A model generated the notes under the pieces. That model ran no database searches, was not told the origin of the DNA, and saw only the letters and a list, made by a program, of their open reading frames with translations. From assembly GCF_021191705.1 (NCBI RefSeq), contig NZ_JAIWPU010000003.1, positions 62,001-126,000 on the forward strand: a stretch of DNA of 64,000 bases, read 5' to 3'. Both the position numbers and the translations under genes were made by a program. Shown one piece after another: positions 1-10,465 of this stretch. Source of the DNA: Proluteimonas flavola. GTDB lineage: Bacteria > Pseudomonadota > Gammaproteobacteria > Xanthomonadales > Xanthomonadaceae. Positions within the stretch are counted from its first letter, which is position 1, and every line of letters begins with the position of its first letter.

Positions 1-105
1 GCAGACCGCGCAGCCGCTGTCGCAGCAGTCGCCGGGCAGCGGCGGTTCGGGCGGCTGCGGGCGCGGGTCGGGGGTGGGGACGCCGGGAGCGGGCCGGTTC
101 GACAC
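1..105 (-). CDS. Oxidoreductase-like domain small protein (N-terminal part)
   Basis: This is the start of a minus-strand gene that runs off the left edge. From a GTG at 103-105 it reads VSNRPAPG, a proline-rich stretch, then PPEPPLPGDCCDSGCAVC. The Pro-rich lead followed by DCC-x-SGC-x-x-C is the hallmark of the short oxidoreductase-like N-terminal domain family (Pfam Oxidored-like). Its function is unknown; the cysteines suggest metal or redox chemistry. The gene begins 2 bases after the acid phosphatase stop, so it is probably the last gene of that operon. No other start is obvious upstream. Only about 35 codons are visible. Confidence 0.7.
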   Translation of the reverse strand, partial: MSNRPAPGVPTPDPRPQPPEPPLPGDCCDSGCAVC

Positions 106-107
106 GG

Positions 108-974
108 TCAGTCGCGTGCGTCCGCGGCCGGGATCGGCGACTGCCGCAGGCCGATGGTTTCGGTATCGCAATGCGACGGCGTTGCACCGGCCGCGCGCTG
201 CGCGGCGATCTCGTCGCGTGCGGCGTCGAGGTCGGCGCGGAAGTCCGGCGACGCCTGCAGGCGTGCGAAGGTCGCCGCGCCGACGCGCTCGCCTTCGACG
301 ATGTCGCTGTGCCAGTGCACGTTGCAGACCAGCCGGCTCTCGCCGAGCGCGCGGCCGCGCTGCAGCAGCGCATCGCTGCGCTCGGGCGCGAGTTCGACCA
401 GCGCCAGCGTCCACGCCCAGCCGATCGCCGTATGGCCCGACGGATACGAGGCGCTGTGCGTCAGCCGCGGCACGTCTTCGGGCGTGCACACCGGCGCGGC
501 GTTGCGCGCGAACGGACGTCCACGCTGCCAGTGGTCTTTCGCCGCGCGGCCGGCATTCGACGCATCGGCAAGGCTGCGCCGCAGCAGCCGCACGAGATGC
601 GGCGTGCGCGCGGCGCTGATCTCGACCCCGAGCGCGCAGGCGAACAGGGGTTCGGCCGCCGGGAAGCTCAGATCGGCATCGACCGTGGCCTGACGCCAGC
701 GCGCGGTGCCGTGCAGCGCGAGGCTGCGCACGGCGAGCGCATCATCATGCGCCTGCGCTGCCGAACCCGGTGCGGGCGGTGCAGGCAACAGTGCGCGGCT
801 GTCGAACGCGGGCGCGTCGAGATACCCGATCGTCACGCCCGGCCGGCTTTCCGGCACGACCACGGCCGCGCCTGGCGCGGGCGCCTGGCGCGCGGGCAGC
901 GCGCAGGCGACCAGCAGCGGCAGCAGCGCCCCGCACGCAGCGATGCGCACGCCGTCCCGCACACGCGGGCGCAT
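108..974 (-). CDS. Class A (PAP2-type) acid phosphatase lipoprotein
   Basis: Non-specific acid phosphatase of 288 residues that removes phosphate from small organic monoesters in the periplasm. The N-terminus has a lipoprotein-type signal with a lipobox LVAC around Cys24. The three-part vanadium-haloperoxidase/PAP2 active-site signature is complete: K-x6-RP in KDHWQRGRP, PSGH in SYPSGHT, and SR-x5-H-x3-D in ESRLVCNVHWHSD. The last motif holds the nucleophilic His. The length fits PhoN/PhoC-like enzymes. The ATG lies 1 base from the transaldolase stop, so the two are likely co-transcribed. Substrate specificity cannot be read from the sequence. Confidence 0.93.
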   Translation of the reverse strand: MRPRVRDGVRIAACGALLPLLVACALPARQAPAPGAAVVVPESRPGVTIGYLDAPAFDSRALLPAPPAPGSAAQAHDDALAVRSLALHGTARWRQATVDADLSFPAAEPLFACALGVEISAARTPHLVRLLRRSLADASNAGRAAKDHWQRGRPFARNAAPVCTPEDVPRLTHSASYPSGHTAIGWAWTLALVELAPERSDALLQRGRALGESRLVCNVHWHSDIVEGERVGAATFARLQASPDFRADLDAARDEIAAQRAAGATPSHCDTETIGLRQSPIPAADARD

Positions 975-975
975 G

Positions 976-1950
976 TCAGCGGGCCTGCAGGCGCTGGGCG
1001 ATGGTCGCCCGCAGTGCGTCCAGATCCCTGGCGAACGCGGCGATGCCGCCCTGCAGCTTCTCGGTCGCCATCGGATCGGCGGCGAGGTCGGCGGCGTAGC
1101 GCGCGGCGTCGACCGGCGGCGCGATCTCGCCCTCGTCGTCGCCGGCCTTGAGCTTGCGCGGCAGTTCGCCGTGCGCGGCAGCGAGCTCGTCCAGCAGGTC
1201 CGGCGAGATCGTCAGGCGGTCGCAACCGGCCAGCGCTTCGATCTGCGCGGTCGAGCGGAACGACGCGCCCATGACCACGGTCGGCGAGCCGCGACGCTTG
1301 AATTCGGCATAGACATCGCGCACGAAGCGCACGCCCGGATCGTCGTCGATCGTCGCCGGCACCTCGCCGCGCGCGACGTGCCAGTCGAGGATGCGGCCGA
1401 CGAACGGCGAGATCAGGAACACGCCCGCTTCCGCGCAGGCGATCGCCTGGGTGCGGTTGAAGATCAGCGTCAGGTTGCAGTCGATGTCCTCGCGCTGCAG
1501 TTCCCTGGCCGCGCGGATGCCTTCCCAGGTCGCGGCGATCTTGATCAGCACGCGCTCGCGCGAGACGCCGGCGTCCTGGTACATCTCGATGAACTGCCGT
1601 GCCTTGGCGATCGTCGCCTCGGTGTCGAACGACAGGTCGGCATCGACTTCGGTCGAGATGCGGCCCGGCACCAGCGCGGCGAGCTTGCGGCCGACACCGA
1701 CCGTCAGGCGATCGACGACGGTGCGCGCGATCGTGTCGATGTCGCCATCGAGATCCGCGGCGCGCTCGAGCTCGCGCTCGACGAGATCGGCGTAGATCGG
1801 CAGGTCCAGCGCCTTGCGCACCAGCGTCGGGTTGGTCGTGCAGTCGACCGGCTTCAGGCGCGCGATGGCCTCGGCGTCGCCGGTGTCGGCGACGACCACG
1901 GAGAGCTCGCGCAGCTGTTCGAGTTTGGACGCGGATGATGCAGCGGACAT
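976..1950 (-). CDS. tal: Transaldolase
   Basis: Transaldolase of the TalA/TalB type, 324 residues, in the non-oxidative pentose phosphate pathway. It moves a dihydroxyacetone unit from sedoheptulose-7-P to glyceraldehyde-3-P. The Schiff-base lysine is Lys137 in [16 protein letters not shown], which aligns with Lys132 of E. coli TalB. The DCTTNPTL and ISPDLLDEL family motifs are also present. I chose the ATG at 1950 because GAGGTG lies just upstream and the protein then starts [15 protein letters not shown] as in the family. The open frame continues 26 codons further up without homology. It is the first gene of a short minus-strand operon with the acid phosphatase. Confidence 0.97.
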   Translation of the reverse strand: MSAASSASKLEQLRELSVVVADTGDAEAIARLKPVDCTTNPTLVRKALDLPIYADLVERELERAADLDGDIDTIARTVVDRLTVGVGRKLAALVPGRISTEVDADLSFDTEATIAKARQFIEMYQDAGVSRERVLIKIAATWEGIRAARELQREDIDCNLTLIFNRTQAIACAEAGVFLISPFVGRILDWHVARGEVPATIDDDPGVRFVRDVYAEFKRRGSPTVVMGASFRSTAQIEALAGCDRLTISPDLLDELAAAHGELPRKLKAGDDEGEIAPPVDAARYAADLAADPMATEKLQGGIAAFARDLDALRATIAQRLQAR

Positions 1951-2139
1951 GGACACCTCGGGGTTCGGGACGCGCGCCGCGCTTCGGGCGGGCCCGTCAT
2001 TGTCGCGCCCGGCGTCGTCGAGGGCCACCCGTCCGGCGGTTGCGGCATTGGCGCGATTTGGCTACAACCCCCGGGCGCGCGTTGTCGGCAGGATCGCCCG
2101 ACGTGCGGCCCGTTACGCCACCATGGCCCGGCCGCTCCC

Positions 2140-2862
2140 TTGACCGATCTTCCCCTGCCTGCCAACGACCGTCCCTTGTGCGTCGCCCTGCTCGAGGACG
2201 ACGACGTCCTGCGCGACCGCGTGCTGGTGCCCGGGCTGCGCCGGCATGGCCTCGACGTGCGTCCACTGCGCACCGCCGCCGCGCTCGCGGCGCTGTTGCC
2301 GCAGGCACCGGTCGACATCGTGGTGCTCGACATCGGCCTGCCCGACAGCGACGGCTTCACCGTCACCCAGTCGCTGCAGGCCGCGCATCCGGGGCTGGGC
2401 ATCGTGATCCTCAGCGGCCGCGGCGAACCGCCCGACCGGCTGCGCGGCCTGAGCGGCGGCGCGGATGCCTATCTGGTCAAGCCGGTCGAGATCGACATCC
2501 TCGCCGCGACGATCTTCAGCCTCGCGCGGCGGCTGTCGCGCGCGCCGCAGGTGGTCGAGGACGGCTGGCAGCTGCAGCCCGACGGCTGGTGCCTGTTCGC
2601 GCCGAACGGCCAGTCGATGGCGCTGACCAGTTCCGAGCGCCACGTGCTGCAGACGCTGTGGGCGCAGCGCGACCAGTTGGTCACGCGCGAGGCCATGCTC
2701 GGCGCCTCGCCCGGACGCGCGCGCGACGAAAGCGGCGCCGATCCGCATCGCCTCGACGTGCTGCTGCACCGGCTGCGGCGCAAGGTGCTCGACCGCACCG
2801 GCCTGGCGCTGCCGCTGGATGCGGTGCGCGGCGCAGGCTACGTGCTGCGCCCGGGCGGCTGA
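2140..2862 (+). CDS. OmpR-family response regulator
   Basis: Two-component response regulator of 240 residues. The receiver domain (about 13-130) has the acidic pair LLEDDD, the phospho-acceptor Asp64 in VVLDIGLP, and the conserved Lys in YLVKPVE. A winged-helix DNA-binding domain (about 140-238) follows, with the TSSERHVLQ and RGAGYVLRP signatures. The only in-frame start near the domain is a TTG at 2140, so the true start may differ by some codons. A possible -10 element (TACAAC) sits near 2065. The gene converges on the histidine kinase at 2869-4233, 6 bases away, and that kinase is a plausible partner. Confidence 0.9.
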   Translation: MTDLPLPANDRPLCVALLEDDDVLRDRVLVPGLRRHGLDVRPLRTAAALAALLPQAPVDIVVLDIGLPDSDGFTVTQSLQAAHPGLGIVILSGRGEPPDRLRGLSGGADAYLVKPVEIDILAATIFSLARRLSRAPQVVEDGWQLQPDGWCLFAPNGQSMALTSSERHVLQTLWAQRDQLVTREAMLGASPGRARDESGADPHRLDVLLHRLRRKVLDRTGLALPLDAVRGAGYVLRPGG

Positions 2863-2868
2863 GCCCGA

Positions 2869-4233
2869 TCAGGCCACGCGCGGCAGTTGCAGGGTGAAGC
2901 GCGTGCCGCGGCCGGGCGTGCTGTCGACGGTCAGCGTGCCGCCTGCTTCCTGCGCCATCTCCCGCGCCACCGCCAGCCCCAGGCCCGTGCCCTCGCCCGC
3001 AGGCTTGGTGGTGAAGAACGGTTCGAAGGCCTGACGCATCACCTCGGGCGGCATGCCCTGGCCGGTATCGGCGACGACGATGCGCGCCCAGCCGTCGCCG
3101 GTGTCGCGCAGCGTGACGCCGAAGCGACCGCCGCCGGGCATCGCATCGCGCGCGTTCGCGGCGAAGTTGAGCATCACCAGATCCAGTTGGCTGCGATCCA
3201 GGCACACCGGCACCGGCGTGTCGGGGACATCGAGCACGACATCGACGCGGCCGTCGAACAGCTGGCGCAGCATCGGCACCAGATCGGCGAGCGCCTGCGC
3301 CGCGTCGAAGCGCGCCGGCACCGCGAGTTCGCGGCGGCTGAAGCTCAGCAACTTGCGGCTGAGCGCGATGCCATGCTGGGCGGCGAGTTCGATGCCTTCC
3401 AGCGCCTCGCCCATGCGGCGGGCGTCGGGCTCGGGATCGAAGTCGAGTTCTTCCAGCCGATGGCGCTCGGCCGTGTAGCCGACGATCGCGCCGAGCACGT
3501 TGTTGAAATCGTGGGACACGCCGCTGGCCAGATGGCCCACCGATTCGATCTTCTGCATGTGCAGCATGCGTTCGCGCATGCGCTCGCGCTCGATCATCTG
3601 TTCGCGCAACTGCTGCGCGCTGCGTTGCGCCTTCCACAGGGTTTCGCGCAGCGCGGCCACGGTGCGGTCGAGCACGATGGCGATCATCAGGTAGCTGAAG
3701 GCCAGCGACGGCAGGTTCTGGAACGCGTTGCCGCTGCGCGCCGGGCCCAGCCCCCACGGGCTGGCCATGCCGAGCGCGAACACGACCGGGATGCAGGCGT
3801 AGACGATCCACAGCGCGCGCCGCCCGATCACCAGCGCCGCCGTGGTCAGCATCACCATCGGATACGGATCGAAGGCCTGCAGCTGATGACCGAACGCGAG
3901 GTTCGCCGCGACCGCGCAGCCCATCAGGATCGTCAGGAACGCGGCGATGCCCTGGCGCAGGCGGCCGCGACGGATCATCCAGACCGCGAAGAACGCCGCG
4001 CCGGCGATCGCGACGTCGGTGCCCAGATCCACCGCCAAGCGCGCGCCGGTCATCGAGACGTGTCCGCTGAGCAGGTGATAGCCCTTGTTGAGCGGAATCT
4101 CGATGCCGAGGAACAGCAGCAGCACCTGCAGCGCGGGCGCATTGCGGCGATCGACCGGGTCGGCGATCGGCACACGGCGCAGCCACGCCGCCAGACGACG
4201 GCCGGGGGCGACGCGTGGCGACGCATGCGACAT
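2869..4233 (-). CDS. Membrane sensor histidine kinase
   Basis: Sensor kinase of about 454 residues. The N-terminal half is an integral-membrane region of roughly six hydrophobic segments with no large periplasmic domain. A coiled stretch leads into an H-box with His241 in GVSHDFNN. The HATPase domain shows the N-box NFAANARDAMPGGG, the G1 box DTGQGMP, an F-box EPFFTTK and the G2 box GEGTGLGLA. The H-box type (SHDFNN) is that of NtrB/hybrid-like kinases rather than EnvZ-like ones. I took the ATG at 4233 (MSHASPR); the frame is open 26 codons further. The gene faces the response regulator tail to tail with a 6-base gap. What it senses is not visible. Confidence 0.9.
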   Translation of the reverse strand: MSHASPRVAPGRRLAAWLRRVPIADPVDRRNAPALQVLLLFLGIEIPLNKGYHLLSGHVSMTGARLAVDLGTDVAIAGAAFFAVWMIRRGRLRQGIAAFLTILMGCAVAANLAFGHQLQAFDPYPMVMLTTAALVIGRRALWIVYACIPVVFALGMASPWGLGPARSGNAFQNLPSLAFSYLMIAIVLDRTVAALRETLWKAQRSAQQLREQMIERERMRERMLHMQKIESVGHLASGVSHDFNNVLGAIVGYTAERHRLEELDFDPEPDARRMGEALEGIELAAQHGIALSRKLLSFSRRELAVPARFDAAQALADLVPMLRQLFDGRVDVVLDVPDTPVPVCLDRSQLDLVMLNFAANARDAMPGGGRFGVTLRDTGDGWARIVVADTGQGMPPEVMRQAFEPFFTTKPAGEGTGLGLAVAREMAQEAGGTLTVDSTPGRGTRFTLQLPRVA

Positions 4234-4395
4234 GGGGGTGACGTGTCCCGGAGCTGGTGCCCCGCCTGCAGATGAGAGTCGAGTGTAAGTCGGACGAGAG
4301 TTCCGGTGCATTGAGCGACGGGCATCGCAGCGGCTTAGATCGGGATCCAGCGCCTGTCACGGCGCCGTCATCCCGCCGCAACCGGAAGCCAGACG

Positions 4396-6852
4396 ATGTC
4401 CATGCCCCGTACTCCTTCTTCCCGTCCCAGCCGCCGGCGCACGCTGCGCCCCGGCCTGCTGTCGGCGGCCCTGCTGCTGGCCCTGTCGGGTCACGCCGCC
4501 GGCGCACCGCAGGTGGCGCCCGCGACCGTCGCGAGCGACGCGTCCGAAGCGGCGCCTGCCGACGACGCGACGGATCCGGGCGCGCCAGATGCCACCGATC
4601 CGGTCGCCGATGTGGACGCGGCCGCCTACGACCGCGTGGTCGCGGCCTATTCGGTGGATGCCGCCGCGTACTACTTCGCGGTCGATGGCGCGCAGGACGG
4701 CAGCGACGACGCCAGCGCCACCGGCGCACGCGCGACCGCCGCCGGCGCACGCGCCAATGCAACCGGCGGCTACGCCGTCGCCATCGGCCACAACGCGCAG
4801 GCCGCGGCCTCGACCGCCATCGCCATGGGCGACGGCGCGCTCGCCTCGGGTGGCGGTGCGATCGCCATCGGCGGCAGCTTCTTCGGCAGCGGCGGCGGCG
4901 ACGCGCCGGGCGCGCAGAGCACCGGCTACGGCGCGATCGCGCTCGGCGCGGCGACGACTGCCACCGGCACCACCGCGACGGCGCTGGGCTGGGCCTCGCG
5001 GGCGACCGCGACCGATGCCGTCGCGGTCGGCGCGACCGCCTATGCCGAAGCCGCCGGTGCGATCGCGATGGGCCGCGCGGCGACTGCATCGGAGATCGAA
5101 GCCATTGCGATCGGTTATGGCGCGCAGGCGACCGGCTTCGGCGCAATGAGCATGGGGGCATATGCGAACGCCACCGGCTTCGCGGCGCTGGCCCTGGGCA
5201 GCGATGCGCGCGCGCCGGGCAATGGTGGCATCGCGGTCGGTGATGGCGCATTGGCGGCCGGCCAGCAGAGCGTCGCGATCGGCGCCAGCAACGCCGGCGT
5301 ACCGACCCAGGCCAACGGCCTCGGCAGCACGACCGTCGGCGCGGCCTCGTGGGCGCTGTCGGACTATGCCACCGCGCTGGGCTTCGACAGCCATGCCGAT
5401 GCAACGCGCAGCCTCGCCGCCGGCGCGAATGCACTTGCGCTTGCGCTGGACGCAAGCGCGCTTGGCGCGGGCAGCTACGCCAGCGCGGAGTATGCGACCG
5501 CCGTCGGCGCCAGCTCGGCCGCCTGGGGTGCCGGCGCCACGGCGCTTGGCAGCGGCGCATTCGCGCTGGAAGAGGGCACCCTCGCACTCGGCTACAACGC
5601 CAGCGCGATCGGCATCAACAGCGTCGCGCTCGGTGCAGCCTCCGTGGCCGACCGCGACAACGTCGTGTCGATCGGCGACGTGGGCAGCGAACGCCAACTG
5701 GTGAACGTGGCCGACGGCGTGCTCGACACCGATGCGGTCAACAAGGGCCAGCTCGACACCGCGATCGCGACGGTCGGCGGCGACGTCGGCGCGCTCGATG
5801 CGGCGGCGGTGAAGTACGACGACGTCGCCAGCAGGGGGTCGGTGACGTTCGCCGGCGCGGCCGGCACGACGCTGCGCAATGTCGCCGACGGCGCGCTCGC
5901 GGACGGCAGCCTGGACGCGGTCAACGGCGGCCAGGTGTTCGGCGTCGGGGCCTCGTTCGCGCAGGCGCTGGGCGGCGGCGCAGCGATGACGGCGACCGGC
6001 TTCACCGGTCCGTCGTACACGGTCCAGGGCAGCAGCTTCGGCTCGGTGGGCGATGCCTTCGGCGCCGTCGACAGCCAGTTCGACGCGATCCGCGCCCGCT
6101 TCGATGCGATCGGCAGCGGCGGCGGCAACGTGCCGGTCGGCACGGGCGATGGCCTGGCGATCGGCACCGACAGCGGCGCTACGACCGCCGGCAGCACCGC
6201 AGTCGGCAGCAACGCCCAGGCGGGCACCGGCGGTACCGCGATCGGTGCCGGCGCGGTCGCGAGCGCCGATGGCGCGGTCGCGATCGGTCAGGGCTCGGTC
6301 GCCGATGCGGCGAACACGGTCTCGGTCGGCAGCGCGGCCAACCAGCGCCGCGTCACCAACGTCGCCGACGGCGTGGCCGCGAGCGACGCGGCGACCGTGG
6401 GCCAGGTGCAGAGCAGCGCCACCGCCAGCCGCACGTATGCCGACGCGGGCGACGCACGCACGCTCGCCGACGCGAAGGCGCATGCCACGGCCGGGGATAC
6501 CGCCACGCTCGACAGCGCACGCAGCTACACCGACGACGTGTTCGCACGCGCGCTCGACCGCAACGATTTCGATGTCTTCCGCAGCAGCGTCGACGACCGC
6601 TTCCAGCGTGTCGATCGTCGCATCGACAAGATCGGCGCGATGGGCACGGCGATGTCGCAGATGGCGGTCAACAGCGCAGGCCTGTCCGGTGCCAACCGCG
6701 TCGGCGTGGGCATCGGCCAGCAGGGCGGCGAAGAAGCGCTGGCGATCGGCTACCAGCGCGCGTTCCGCGACAACCGCGCCAGCGTGTCGATCGGCGGCTC
6801 GATGTCCGGCTCCGAAAGTTCGGTCGGCGTCGGCGGCGGCTTCAGCTGGTGA
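4396..6852 (+). CDS. Trimeric autotransporter adhesin (YadA/Hia type)
   Basis: Surface adhesin of 818 residues. It starts with a signal peptide (Arg-rich n-region, hydrophobic core about 20-31, cleavage near AGA-PQ). The head region (about 75-430) is built of 14-16-residue left-handed beta-roll repeats of the form AIAIGxxAxAxGxxA. Two clear neck/connector motifs follow, RQLVNVADGVLDTDAVNKGQL and RRVTNVADGVAASDAATVGQV, plus a degenerate third (TLRNVADGAL). A short coiled-coil stalk leads to the C-terminal YadA anchor (about 744-818), which ends in Trp as expected for an outer-membrane beta-barrel. GGAAG upstream of the ATG can serve as ribosome site. Such proteins mediate attachment and autoaggregation; the target is unknown. 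Confidence 0.95.
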   Translation: MSMPRTPSSRPSRRRTLRPGLLSAALLLALSGHAAGAPQVAPATVASDASEAAPADDATDPGAPDATDPVADVDAAAYDRVVAAYSVDAAAYYFAVDGAQDGSDDASATGARATAAGARANATGGYAVAIGHNAQAAASTAIAMGDGALASGGGAIAIGGSFFGSGGGDAPGAQSTGYGAIALGAATTATGTTATALGWASRATATDAVAVGATAYAEAAGAIAMGRAATASEIEAIAIGYGAQATGFGAMSMGAYANATGFAALALGSDARAPGNGGIAVGDGALAAGQQSVAIGASNAGVPTQANGLGSTTVGAASWALSDYATALGFDSHADATRSLAAGANALALALDASALGAGSYASAEYATAVGASSAAWGAGATALGSGAFALEEGTLALGYNASAIGINSVALGAASVADRDNVVSIGDVGSERQLVNVADGVLDTDAVNKGQLDTAIATVGGDVGALDAAAVKYDDVASRGSVTFAGAAGTTLRNVADGALADGSLDAVNGGQVFGVGASFAQALGGGAAMTATGFTGPSYTVQGSSFGSVGDAFGAVDSQFDAIRARFDAIGSGGGNVPVGTGDGLAIGTDSGATTAGSTAVGSNAQAGTGGTAIGAGAVASADGAVAIGQGSVADAANTVSVGSAANQRRVTNVADGVAASDAATVGQVQSSATASRTYADAGDARTLADAKAHATAGDTATLDSARSYTDDVFARALDRNDFDVFRSSVDDRFQRVDRRIDKIGAMGTAMSQMAVNSAGLSGANRVGVGIGQQGGEEALAIGYQRAFRDNRASVSIGGSMSGSESSVGVGGGFSW

Positions 6853-6899
6853 CGACAGGCGCCTCCCCTCCTCCATCCCTTCTTCCAGGAATCGCATCC

Positions 6900-8858
<1,959 letters not shown>

Positions 8859-8955
8859 TGCGGTACCGGCGCGCGCGGCGGCCCTGCCGTCGCGCGCGTC
8901 GCGGCAATCGTCAGATATCGCAGGGCGCACGCCGCACTGCGGACCGGCATCTGAC

Positions 8956-8987
8956 GGAGGTCCCGACACTATGATGTCGGGACCTCC
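8956..8987 (+). promoter_or_regulatory. Perfect 13-bp inverted repeat before the M20 gene
   Basis: GGAGGTCCCGACA at 8956-8968 and its exact reverse complement at 8975-8987 are separated by a 6-base loop. There is no T-run, so it is not a classical intrinsic terminator. It ends 15 bases before the ATG of the amidohydrolase, and the only strong GGAGG near that start lies inside the left arm. It could end subtilase transcripts, protect a 3' end, be an operator, or control translation of the next gene. Confidence 0.6.
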
Positions 8988-9002
8988 GCCTGGACCGCTC
9001 CC

Positions 9003-10298
9003 ATGCGCATCCGATTCCATTCGCTGCCGGCCTGCCTCGCACTGGCACTGGCCTGCACCACGCCCGCAGCGGCCGCCGCACCCGATGCGGCACTGACGCA
9101 GAAGCTCGTCGACTGGCGCCGCGATCTGCACCGGCACCCCGAACTCGGCAACCAGGAAACGCGCACCGCCGAAGTCGTCGCGAACCACCTGCGTGGTCTC
9201 GGGCTCGAACCGCGTACCGGCATCGGTCTGACCGGCGTCGTCGCCGTGCTCGAGGGCGGCCGGCCCGGTCCGCGCATCGCACTGCGCGCGGACATGGACG
9301 CGCTGCCGGTGACCGAACAGACCGGCCTGCCGTTCGCCTCGACCGCGCGGGCGACCTATCGCGGCCAGGACGTCGGCGTGATGCACGCCTGCGGCCACGA
9401 CATGCACGTCGCGATCCTGATGGGCGTGGCCGAAGCGCTGGCCGGCATGCGCGAGCAGCTCGCCGGCGAAGTGGTCTTCATCTTCCAGCCGGCCGAGGAA
9501 GGCCCGCCGGAACCGGGCGAGGTGTTCGGCGCCAGGCGCATGCTCGACGCGGGCGTGTTCGACGATGCGAAGCCGGACGCGATCCTCGGCCTGCACGTGT
9601 GGGCGGGCCTGCAGACGGGACAGATCGGCTTCCGCAGCGGGCCATCTCTGGCCAGCGCCGACGAGTGGTCGCTGACGATCACTGGCAAGCAGACGCATGG
9701 TTCGCGGCCGTGGGATGGCGTCGATCCGATCACCGTCGGCGCACAGGTACTGCTGGCGACGCAGAGCATGCTCGCGCGGCAGATCAATACGGTGAATGCG
9801 CCGGTGGTGCTGACCGCGGGCCAGTTCCAGAGCGGCGTGCGTTTCAACATCATTCCCGACGACGCGCGCCTGGTCGGCACGCTGCGCACCTATGACGATG
9901 CCGTGCGCGAGGACGTCATCGCCCGCTTCGACCGCATCGCCACCGATTACGCGCATGCCGCCGGCGCGACCGCCAAGCTCGACGTCGTCAACAACGCGCC
10001 GGCCACGGTCAACGATCCCGAACTGGCGCGGCGCGTGCTGCCCTCGCTGCAGGCCGCCGTGGGCGCGGACCATGTCGTCGAGATGCCGCTGGTCACCGTG
10101 GCCGAGGATTTCTCTCAGTTCGCCAATGTGGTGCCCGGCGCGTACTTCTTCGTCGGTACCACGCCCGCAGGCCAGGATCCGGCGACGATGCCGATCAACC
10201 ACTCGCCGCACTACGCGCCCGACGAAGCCGCACTGGCGGTCGGCGTGCGCGCGATGCTGCAGGCGACACTGGATCTGCTGGGTGCGGAACCGGGCTGA
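9003..10298 (+). CDS. Exported M20D amidohydrolase (hippuricase/IAA-amino-acid hydrolase type)
   Basis: Zinc amidohydrolase of 431 residues with a Sec signal peptide (about 1-25), so it acts in the periplasm or outside. M20D motifs are complete: RRDLHRHPELG, ALRADMDALPV, the metal ligand block MHACGHDMH, the catalytic Glu pair in QPAEEGP, and the dimerisation domain from about 215 to 330. The family removes N-acyl groups from amino acids (hippurate, N-acetyl amino acids, auxin conjugates); the natural substrate is not evident. The ATG at 9003 lies directly downstream of the 8956-8987 hairpin and has no clear Shine-Dalgarno of its own. Confidence 0.93.
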   Translation: MRIRFHSLPACLALALACTTPAAAAAPDAALTQKLVDWRRDLHRHPELGNQETRTAEVVANHLRGLGLEPRTGIGLTGVVAVLEGGRPGPRIALRADMDALPVTEQTGLPFASTARATYRGQDVGVMHACGHDMHVAILMGVAEALAGMREQLAGEVVFIFQPAEEGPPEPGEVFGARRMLDAGVFDDAKPDAILGLHVWAGLQTGQIGFRSGPSLASADEWSLTITGKQTHGSRPWDGVDPITVGAQVLLATQSMLARQINTVNAPVVLTAGQFQSGVRFNIIPDDARLVGTLRTYDDAVREDVIARFDRIATDYAHAAGATAKLDVVNNAPATVNDPELARRVLPSLQAAVGADHVVEMPLVTVAEDFSQFANVVPGAYFFVGTTPAGQDPATMPINHSPHYAPDEAALAVGVRAMLQATLDLLGAEPG

Positions 10299-10350
10299 CC
10301 GAACGCCTGACCCGGTTCCACGCAGGCGCCGCGCATGCCGTGGCACCGGC

Positions 10351-10388
10351 GCAAAACCCGTCGCGCCGCGCCGCGCGCCGGGTTTTGC
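10351..10388 (+). terminator. Terminator-like hairpin after the M20 gene
   Basis: GCAAAACCCG (10351-10360) pairs exactly with CGGGTTTTGC (10379-10388). The right arm carries a short TTTT run and the 18-base loop is itself GC-rich and self-pairing. It lies between the amidohydrolase stop and oleA, so it probably insulates oleA from upstream transcription. Confidence 0.6.
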
Positions 10389-10465
10389 GTGATCCCCCCG
10401 TCATGCGTCGCCCCGCCGAAGCGGTTACCCTATGCGGCTCCTTTGCCAGACCCGGCGCCCAGCCC

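Noticed and set aside
2681-5587. Minus-strand open frame of almost 1000 codons over the kinase and the adhesin
   Set aside because: Arg/Pro-rich shadow of the histidine kinase and of the adhesin head repeats; GC-rich codons simply lack stops.
4597-5700. Tandem DNA repeat or microsatellite
   Set aside because: The periodicity is at protein level (YadA head repeats AIG-x-A-x-A-x-G); the DNA is diverged.
10340-10465. N-terminal extension of oleA
   Set aside because: The frame is open but the extra residues come from a terminator hairpin and a non-coding leader; known OleA starts at MLFKNV-like sequence.
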